A DNA stretch of 12,279 bases, taken from assembly GCA_023254445.1 (NCBI GenBank), contig JALRLN010000035.1:1-12279 (forward strand), read 5' to 3'. This stretch comes from Candidatus Poseidoniaceae archaeon (GTDB lineage Archaea; Thermoplasmatota; Poseidoniia; Poseidoniales; Poseidoniaceae). This document shows, in pieces, positions 7,817 through 12,279 of this stretch (positions within the stretch are counted from its first letter, which is position 1; each line of letters opens with the position of its first letter). The notes under the pieces are model-generated. The model made no database searches, was not told the DNA's origin, and worked only from the letters and a program-made list of their open reading frames with translations. A program made the position numbers and the translations under genes.

Positions 7817-7823
7817 ATATCAA
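7817..7823 (-). promoter_or_regulatory. TATA-like box TTGATAT of the giant protein gene
   Basis: On the minus strand TTGATAT is the only AT-rich element in this divergent intergenic region. It predicts a start near 7794 and a leader of about 26 bases carrying a Shine-Dalgarno-like GAGGGA. The complementary strand reads CATATCAA, so the same element could also serve the rightward operon with a leader of about 50 bases. Inferred by position only. Confidence 0.4.
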
Positions 7824-7831
7824 GCACTCGC

Positions 7832-7848
7832 ACCGGTGGAACCGGTGG
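7832..7848 (+). repeat. Tandem ACCGGTGG repeat, possible operator
   Basis: ACCGGTGG occurs at 7832-7839 and again at 7841-7848, one nine-base period apart. Each copy contains the palindrome ACCGGT. The pair lies 8 bases from the TATA-like box, between two divergent genes, where a regulator could act on either. No regulator is identified and chance is possible in GC-rich DNA. Confidence 0.35.
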
Positions 7849-7896
7849 GAGCGGCGCTTCCCATCCGCACGTCCTTATGCTGAAAGGTCACATGCC

Positions 7897-8277
7897 ATGC
7901 TGATGAGCCTCATTTCGGACCTCTGGGCGAAGGCACACGGCAGGCACCTTGCGATTGCAGCAACAACGACGGGCGCGTCCCTCATTGCTCTCCTGGCATC
8001 GGCGTTTCACCTTGTGGCGCTTCGACCGCTTCCGGCGTGGGAGGAGGTCACCGGCGTGGCCATCGCCGTTCTGGTCCTGTCGACGCTTGTCCTGCTGAGC
8101 GCGCTCCCGACCTTTCTCCGTCTTCGAGGTCACGTGCTCTCCCTTGAGGAGATCATGGCCACCACAAGCCTCGCGGAACGACGACGACGACGCTCCGAAG
8201 GCGACGCGGCGGCGAAGGAACTGGGCGGAGGTTGGGAAGAGCGGTGGCGACGCTTCCTTGAAGACGGGGGCAGGTGA
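7897..8277 (+). CDS. Small membrane protein with two predicted helices, unknown function
   Basis: The product is a 126-residue protein that I do not recognise. It has two hydrophobic segments, at about residues 18-43 (HLAIAATTTGASLIALLASA and onward) and 53-77 (VTGVAIAVLVLSTLVLLSAL and onward). A charged, Arg-rich C-terminal part follows (AERRRRRSEGDAAAKELGGG), probably cytoplasmic. The start ATG at 7897 follows AAAGGTCA at 7883-7890 with suitable spacing. ATG 7903 is also possible. The frame is open back to 7810, but that extension is Arg/His-rich and would overlap the intergenic control region. The stop TGA overlaps the ribosome-binding sequence of the signal peptidase gene, which starts 9 bases on, so the two form an operon. 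It may be a partner of the peptidase, but that is inference. Confidence 0.75.
   Translation: MLMSLISDLWAKAHGRHLAIAATTTGASLIALLASAFHLVALRPLPAWEEVTGVAIAVLVLSTLVLLSALPTFLRLRGHVLSLEEIMATTSLAERRRRRSEGDAAAKELGGGWEERWRRFLEDGGR
8272..8277 (+). promoter_or_regulatory. Ribosome binding site AGGTGA of the signal peptidase gene
   Basis: AGGTGA matches the archaeal anti-Shine-Dalgarno sequence, overlaps the stop codon of the upstream gene, and lies 9 bases before the GTG at 8287. It supports the GTG as start, because an in-frame stop (8275-8277) rules out anything earlier, and it suggests translational coupling. Confidence 0.65.
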
Positions 8278-8286
8278 GCCTCCCTC

Positions 8287-9351
8287 GTGGAGGGCGAAAG
8301 CGCGGCCTCGTTCTCTGGCCTCGCCCGGGAGGTGCTGTTGGCGGTCGCGATGATTTCGCTCCTTGTCGGGGGATTGTGGCTCCACACGGGGACCATGCCC
8401 CCGCTCGTGGTTGTGGAATCCTCCTCGATGGTGCACGACGCCAACGGGGAAATCGGGAGCATCGACGCTGGAGATTTGATCCTCGTCCATGGGAGAAACC
8501 CTGCGGGGGTCATCACCTTCGCGGAAGCCACCGACCCAACACATCCTGCGTACGGGCACCAAAGCCACGGCCTGGGAGGGGACGTCGTCATTTACGCGAA
8601 GAACGGGGAAGAAGGCACACCCATCATCCACCGAGCCATCCTCCGCGTGCTGGCAAACACCACCAGCACCCCGGACCGCGCCGCGCTCGCAGCAGCAGGC
8701 CACGTGACCGACGAGCCCTTTACGAAGGAACCCGGGGACGGCTTCGCCTGCCCTGACGGTGGCGTCTGGGACCCGACGTTGAGCGACGCCGGGGACGGAG
8801 CCCTAGGCACGTGCATCCTGACGTGGGACGTTCCCGGCACGGACGTGCTCGACCAACCGACGATCACGGTGGTGTTCGACGGGCAGTCGGCCGGGCACTA
8901 CGACTGCAAGCGGTCGGCCCATGCCAACGCTGAGCCTCACCTTGTGGTTCATGAATGGGCACCGAGCCATGAAGGGCTGCTCACGTTGGGGGACAACAAC
9001 TTCTGTTCGGTCGACCAAGGAAGCGGCGCCACCAACGGCTCGACCGGGGTGCAGGGCGCAACCGGGTTGGTCCACGCGGTGCGCACCGACTGGATCGTCG
9101 GTCGCGCCGGTGCCGAACTTCCTTGGCTTGGCGTGGTCAAACTCATGCTGGCATCCAGCGGTCCGGGAACGCAATACGTCCCTCGTTCTGCCTTCGTTGG
9201 AGTGGCCTCCATCGTCGCGGTGGTGTTGGCGCTGCCCATGGTCATCGACCCAATGTTCCGAAGGCTGATTGAACGTGCACCTGAAGCGGAAGAAGCCGAG
9301 CGGGAACGTGCGATGGACCTCGTCCTGAAAGCCATCCGTGAGGACGAATGA
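8287..9351 (+). CDS. Signal peptidase I, Sec11/archaeal type, with enlarged catalytic domain
   Basis: This S26 family membrane protease, 354 residues, cleaves signal peptides from exported proteins at the outer face of the membrane. An N-terminal helix at about 15-33 leads to the catalytic Ser47 in VVESSSM. Strand IDAGDLILV follows at 59-67, then His115 in IIHRAIL, which in the archaeal/eukaryotic type replaces the bacterial Lys. LGDNN with Asp236, and Asp243 shortly after, form the acidic motif. A second helix lies at about 302-320 and a charged cytoplasmic tail follows. The odd feature is the stretch of about 120 residues between His115 and Asp236, where Sec11 proteins have about 20. It holds Cys155, Cys176 and Cys207, with Cys240 just beyond. 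The start is GTG 8287. It is the second gene of an operon and divergent from the giant secreted protein, a likely substrate. Confidence 0.88.
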   Translation: MEGESAASFSGLAREVLLAVAMISLLVGGLWLHTGTMPPLVVVESSSMVHDANGEIGSIDAGDLILVHGRNPAGVITFAEATDPTHPAYGHQSHGLGGDVVIYAKNGEEGTPIIHRAILRVLANTTSTPDRAALAAAGHVTDEPFTKEPGDGFACPDGGVWDPTLSDAGDGALGTCILTWDVPGTDVLDQPTITVVFDGQSAGHYDCKRSAHANAEPHLVVHEWAPSHEGLLTLGDNNFCSVDQGSGATNGSTGVQGATGLVHAVRTDWIVGRAGAELPWLGVVKLMLASSGPGTQYVPRSAFVGVASIVAVVLALPMVIDPMFRRLIERAPEAEEAERERAMDLVLKAIREDE

Positions 9352-9909
9352 TCAATCGTGGTGCCCGCCATCGAGCAGGTTCTCAATGCGGTCCAGCGTC
9401 TCGGTCAGTTCCGCTGCCTCGATGCCGGCTTGATGGAGGGAAGCGGTTTCCATTTGCTTTGAGATGCGGTTGAGGGAGCCCCGGAGGGCTGCGTTTTGCT
9501 GGCTCGGTGTGCGTGGCTGATGACGCGCGGAGCGCATGTCCGCCAGCCACCCCTCAACGAGGTTCTTCCCGTACTCTGGGGCTCGACCAACCTTCCCGCT
9601 GAAGATCACCTCGCTGGTTCGGTGACGGAAGCACACACCCTGCCGAGGCTTTGGAGTGGCCTGAACGGACCCTGGTTTCCACACGTCAAGCGGAATTTCC
9701 AAACGGCCCTTGAGGACCAAGCGCTCCCCTTCCGAGACGAGGTGAACAAGCACCACCCGGTCGTTCAGTCGAGTAAACCACTGGCCCATGTCCCCCTCAA
9801 CATGCCACTCGATGCGGCTGACGACCTCCTGCTCGGGGTACTCCTTTCGAAACCAGCCGTCGAGGCGAAGGGGAGAGAAGGCCACGCTCCGCTTCACCCG
9901 CCACCCCAC
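9352..9909 (-). CDS. Conserved-looking hypothetical protein with helical C-terminus
   Basis: I do not recognise this 185-residue protein. Residues 1-105 look like a beta-rich domain (SRIEWHVEGDMGQWFTRL, then VVLVHLVSEG, then RLEIPLDVW, later TSEVIFSGKVG). Residues 135-180 are a likely amphipathic helix or coiled coil (SLNRISKQMETASL and AAELTETLDRIENLL), and the protein ends GGHHD. No signal peptide or membrane helix is seen, so it is probably cytoplasmic. The first in-frame start is GTG 9909; GTG 9897 is an alternative. Neither has a clear ribosome-binding site, so the N-terminus is uncertain. The stop abuts that of the signal peptidase gene with no gap, and the gene is divergent from the site-2 protease gene. 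Reality of the gene is supported by its good residue composition and tight fit; function is unknown. Confidence 0.72.
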   Translation of the reverse strand: MGWRVKRSVAFSPLRLDGWFRKEYPEQEVVSRIEWHVEGDMGQWFTRLNDRVVLVHLVSEGERLVLKGRLEIPLDVWKPGSVQATPKPRQGVCFRHRTSEVIFSGKVGRAPEYGKNLVEGWLADMRSARHQPRTPSQQNAALRGSLNRISKQMETASLHQAGIEAAELTETLDRIENLLDGGHHD

Positions 9910-9938
9910 TTGAAGGAAACGTCCGTTCGGGACAGGAG

Positions 9939-9945
9939 TTGAAAG
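9939..9945 (+). promoter_or_regulatory. TATA-like box TTGAAAG of the site-2 protease gene
   Basis: TTGAAAG has its first A 26 bases before the GTG at 9968, matching the box and spacing found ahead of sodB. A Shine-Dalgarno-like AAGGGG at 9957-9962 also precedes the GTG, so whether the mRNA is leaderless is open. The 58-base region is shared with the divergent hypothetical gene. Confidence 0.4.
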
Positions 9946-9967
9946 AGGGGCATGTCAAGGGGTTCAC

Positions 9968-11428
9968 GTGGCGAGCGAGTGGGGTGCGGTCGACCTGCAG
10001 TTCCGCTGGGTGCTGCTCGCCGTCTTCCTCTGGTGGATGCTGCTGCGCCGATGGGAGGCGGACGGCACGCTTGACCGTTGGAACGCAAGCCGAGCGCTTG
10101 GATTCATCCTCATGGTGCGAACCCAGCGTGGCCTTGGAATGCTCGAGCGCCTCGCCAAACCCCGGAGGTTTTGGAGGGCCTACGGCGAAGTGGCCACCTG
10201 GGTTTGCGTCGGTACGATGCTCCTTGCCGGCCTGCTGGTTGTTCTGTCCTTCGGCATCACCATGCTGGAAGGAGGGGCCACAGACCCGCCCCCGCCGTCG
10301 GAACTTGTGGCCATTCCTGGCCTCAATCCAGTGATCCCACTCGGTTGGGGAGCGATCGCGTTCGTGGTGGCGTTGGTCATTCACGAATTTGGCCATGGCC
10401 TGCTCGCTCGAGGACATGGCATGCGCGTCCGATCCTTTGGTCTGTTGCAACTCGGCCCCGTTCCTCTCGGCGCCTTCGCCGAACCGCAATCCGAGGAACT
10501 GATGCGGGCACCTCGACGCGAACGCCTCAGAATGTTTGCCGCCGGGCCGGCCACGAACCTCTTCGCAGCGATGGCCCTGCTTCTCCTGCTCGGAGGCCTC
10601 GCTGGCCAATTTTCAGCCGCCGATGACGGCGTGCACATCCGCGGCGTTGTGGTAGGGTCGGGCGCAGAGGAAGCAGGGCTCGCTCCGTGGGACAGGATCG
10701 TGTCCATCGACGACGAAGCCATCGTGAACGACGCCGATTTCCGGGACGCGCTCGACGGCCATAATGCGGGGGACACCGTCGTGCTTCGCCTCGTCAACCT
10801 CGAGGGAACCGAACGAACGACGGAGGCCGTGCTCTCCGACAAGCGGGCTCATTTTGCAGAAGACGGCTGGACTACGCAACAGCTTGACGCGGCAGGCATC
10901 GAAGAAGGCGATGCGTTCCTCGGCGTGCAGCAGGTCGCCGACGGCACCGTTGGCATCGATCGCCTCGCAGGACCGCTCGCTCCGGGTGTCGAGGCCCCGC
11001 TCACCACACGGCTGCTGGCAACGCCAATCCATGCCTTGACCCTCATCTTTGTTCCCTTCGAACTTCAAGGGGTGGCCATGCATCCTGTCGAAGAGGGCAT
11101 GCTCGCAGCAGGCGACGGCGTGATCGCAAGCGTGTTCGGTGTCGAGGGCATGCTGGTGCTGGTCAACCTGATGTTTTGGCTGATCTGGGTGAACCTGCTG
11201 CTCGGCTTCACCAACCTCATCCCGATGGTCCCCTTCGACGGCGGACACATGTTCCGCGACGTCGCACACGGAAGCCTCGAGCAGGTGCGTCGTGCCGGCA
11301 AAAAGACGCGGTTGTTCTCCATCAGTGGCCACAGGACCGAGGCGCTGGCCATGCGGGCAACCAGCATGACCTCGCTGGGCTTGTTCCTCATGCTCGTGCT
11401 GATGATCTTGATTCCGTACCTTCGGTGA
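9968..11428 (+). CDS. Site-2-type intramembrane metalloprotease (M50) with PDZ domain
   Basis: This 486-residue polytopic protease cuts membrane-spanning substrates within the bilayer, typically after a first cut by another protease. Hydrophobic segments lie at about 12-26, 75-100, 126-147, 190-213, 349-367, 394-419 and 466-485. The zinc motif is HEFGH at 139-143 (catalytic Glu140). The third ligand is Asp424, in the family motif N-x-x-P-x4-D-G at 416-425 (NLIPMVPFDG). FAAGPATN at 190-197 is also typical. A PDZ domain at about 221-290 (GVHIRGVVVGSGAEEAGL and onward) lies between the two halves of the active site, as in RseP and related proteases. The GTG at 9968 is chosen because the first helix begins soon after it. 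Zinc ligands are intact, so activity is expected. The substrate is not known. The stop abuts that of the Hjc gene. Confidence 0.92.
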   Translation: MASEWGAVDLQFRWVLLAVFLWWMLLRRWEADGTLDRWNASRALGFILMVRTQRGLGMLERLAKPRRFWRAYGEVATWVCVGTMLLAGLLVVLSFGITMLEGGATDPPPPSELVAIPGLNPVIPLGWGAIAFVVALVIHEFGHGLLARGHGMRVRSFGLLQLGPVPLGAFAEPQSEELMRAPRRERLRMFAAGPATNLFAAMALLLLLGGLAGQFSAADDGVHIRGVVVGSGAEEAGLAPWDRIVSIDDEAIVNDADFRDALDGHNAGDTVVLRLVNLEGTERTTEAVLSDKRAHFAEDGWTTQQLDAAGIEEGDAFLGVQQVADGTVGIDRLAGPLAPGVEAPLTTRLLATPIHALTLIFVPFELQGVAMHPVEEGMLAAGDGVIASVFGVEGMLVLVNLMFWLIWVNLLLGFTNLIPMVPFDGGHMFRDVAHGSLEQVRRAGKKTRLFSISGHRTEALAMRATSMTSLGLFLMLVLMILIPYLR

Positions 11429-12058
11429 TCACGGGGACCTGGCCTGCAACAGCGACGTGAGCATATCGATGGCTCCACCACGTTCCATGCCCGACCCTGC
11501 AGGTCCTTGCGGTACCATTGAACGACCTTCACGTCCAACCGACGTTGTGGAGATCAGGTGCAGGAAACGGTTCAACGGCATGCCTCGGTCCCAATCGAGG
11601 TGAGGACGCCCCGAGGAGGTCAGGGGCAACGTAGGAACCCGCGAAGCCACCGCGGCCATCGGTCCAGTGATGTGGACCGTGTGCACCCTGAACATGCGCC
11701 ATGAATCGCCTCGGACGCCCTTCAGGCGGTGTGCGTACAACGGCATCACGCCCGTGCGCTCACCGGTGCTTCGGAGCGCCTCGTGCTGCTCGAGGGTCCG
11801 ACCGGAGAGGTACAACTTCGGCGTTGCGGTGGATTTCACCTCGATGGGAAAGCAGGCATCGCCCCGCAGCACGAGGAGGTCCCCCGTTCCTTCAGACCCA
11901 CTGCCGGGGGCGCGTACGGCGAGGAACGGGGCCTCGATCACGGTGCGCATCCGAAGACGCTCCTCCGTCGTGCACGACTTGGTGACGGCGTCGACACCGC
12001 GTCGTGTCCCGTTGAACACGTGAAGGAGTTCCCGCTCGTACGCACTGCCTGCGGGCAT
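11429..12058 (-). CDS. hjc: Holliday junction resolvase, Hjc type, long form
   Basis: Archaeal Hjc enzymes are dimeric PD-(D/E)xK nucleases that cut four-way DNA junctions during recombination and fork repair. The expected residues are present: Glu8 in AYERELL, Asp60 in GTGDLLVL, and Glu73-x-Lys75 in PIEVKST. FLAVRAPGSGS before the Asp and KLYLSGRTLE after the Lys match the family closely. The protein is 209 residues against about 120-150 for most Hjc. About 20 residues are inserted between the first helix and the AVRAPGSGS strand, and about 75 residues follow the core. The extension is Ser/Gly/Pro-rich and ends in a short helix (IDMLTSLLQ). ATG 12058 is the first in-frame start and has no Shine-Dalgarno sequence. 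A TGAAAAA box lies 27 bases ahead. The fold is secure; a related PD-(D/E)xK nuclease with another role is the main alternative. Confidence 0.82.
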   Translation of the reverse strand: MPAGSAYERELLHVFNGTRRGVDAVTKSCTTEERLRMRTVIEAPFLAVRAPGSGSEGTGDLLVLRGDACFPIEVKSTATPKLYLSGRTLEQHEALRSTGERTGVMPLYAHRLKGVRGDSWRMFRVHTVHITGPMAAVASRVPTLPLTSSGRPHLDWDRGMPLNRFLHLISTTSVGREGRSMVPQGPAGSGMERGGAIDMLTSLLQARSP

Positions 12059-12080
12059 GGCGGAACATCGTCGTCATTGG

Positions 12081-12087
12081 TTTTTCA
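12081..12087 (-). promoter_or_regulatory. TATA-like box TGAAAAA of hjc
   Basis: On the minus strand TGAAAAA has its first A 27 bases before the hjc ATG, in the only AT-rich patch of the intergenic region. Box and spacing resemble those of sodB and the site-2 protease gene, consistent with a leaderless mRNA. Inferred by position. Confidence 0.42.
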
Positions 12088-12151
12088 TGACTTCCGAAGA
12101 CTCCTGCGTCGAGCAGCGCCCTTCAAGGGCCTCCCAAACCAGCGGGCATCC

Positions 12152-12279
12152 GTGCAACGGGTCGGGGTGCGGACCTCGGATTTCCGCCTGTCGTACCGTC
12201 TGTTGGCCCTGCTCCGGCGCCTCGACCGAAGCGTCGTCCTCCTCGAAGCGAACGCGCCGACGCCATCGGACGTGGACCT
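12152..12279 (+). CDS. Start of an unidentified gene cut by the right edge of the window
   Basis: The frame that reads DFRLSYRLLALLRRLDRS followed by VVLLEANAPTPSDVDL is open to the end of the window and looks coding: a strand, an amphipathic helix, a second strand and a Pro/Asp turn. GTG 12152 gives an N-terminus MQRVGVRTSDFRLSYRLL, a natural first strand; GTG 12167 is an alternative. The pattern V-x-V-x-T-x-D-F-R followed by a Leu-rich helix reminds me of a conserved archaeal protein family of unknown function, but I cannot confirm this. The frame remains open upstream to about 12059, overlapping the hjc promoter region, so the start is uncertain. It is divergent from hjc. Confidence 0.45.
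   Translation, partial: MQRVGVRTSDFRLSYRLLALLRRLDRSVVLLEANAPTPSDVD

Noticed and set aside
7810..7896. A longer start for the small membrane protein at ATG 7810
   Set aside because: The added residues are His/Arg-rich, overlap the control region, and there is a better ribosome-binding site before 7897.
7888..8703. A 271-residue minus-strand open frame opposite the small membrane protein and signal peptidase genes
   Set aside because: It is antisense to two genes that have convincing helices, motifs and ribosome-binding sites; its product is Arg/His/Gln-rich.
9350..9359. The string GATCAATCGT here and at 2706-2715
   Set aside because: Both copies come from a minus-strand Asp codon followed by the TGA stop; two occurrences of ten bases with this cause are not evidence of a shared element.
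9797..11332. Two minus-strand open frames of about 240-270 residues opposite the site-2 protease gene
   Set aside because: The protease on the other strand has the full set of catalytic motifs; these frames are compositional shadows.
12087..12279. An ATG-started plus-strand frame beginning MTSEDSC at the right edge
   Set aside because: After the first residues it becomes Cys/Ser/Arg-rich with no structure, while the overlapping frame reads as a regular alpha/beta protein.

Overview
The window looks like chromosomal DNA of a GC-rich archaeon, most plausibly a marine Thermoplasmatota of the Poseidoniales (Marine Group II) type. That placement is an inference. It rests on a Sec11-type signal peptidase with a catalytic His, an Hjc-type Holliday junction resolvase, a tRNA gene without encoded CCA, TATA-like boxes about 26 bases ahead of start codons, and a giant modular secreted protein anchored by a C-terminal membrane helix with an Asp/Glu tail. 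I see no insertion sequence, integrase, CRISPR array, rRNA or phage gene. Gene density is high and gaps are short.

Layout, left to right. The 3' part of an M1 zinc aminopeptidase gene (+) runs in from the left edge and faces a minus-strand tRNA-Ala(CGC). A GC-rich hairpin separates the tRNA from an iron-type superoxide dismutase gene (-). Upstream of that, on the same strand, lies a 5.06 kb gene for a 1686-residue surface protein. It has a signal peptide, a Ser/Thr/Tyr/Gly-rich, propeller-like N-terminal half, two kinds of internally duplicated beta modules, one EF-hand-like loop, a CARDB-like domain, one membrane helix and an acidic tail. A 128 bp divergent intergenic region holds a TATA-like box, a small inverted repeat and a tandem ACCGGTGG repeat. 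It leads rightward into a two-gene operon: a small two-helix membrane protein and a signal peptidase I with an enlarged catalytic domain. Next come a minus-strand gene of unknown function with a helical C-terminus, a divergent site-2-type membrane protease with a PDZ domain, a minus-strand long form of Hjc, and the start of an unidentified plus-strand gene that leaves the window.

Functional themes. The centre concerns export and membrane proteolysis: a very large exported protein, a signal peptidase divergent from it, and an intramembrane protease nearby. The flanks are housekeeping: peptide degradation, oxidative stress, tRNA and recombination. The points most worth a second look are the module duplications in the giant protein, the about 120-residue insertion in the signal peptidase, the abutting TGATCA stop codons at two convergent gene pairs, and a shared TTGAAA-like box at a fixed distance from three start codons.
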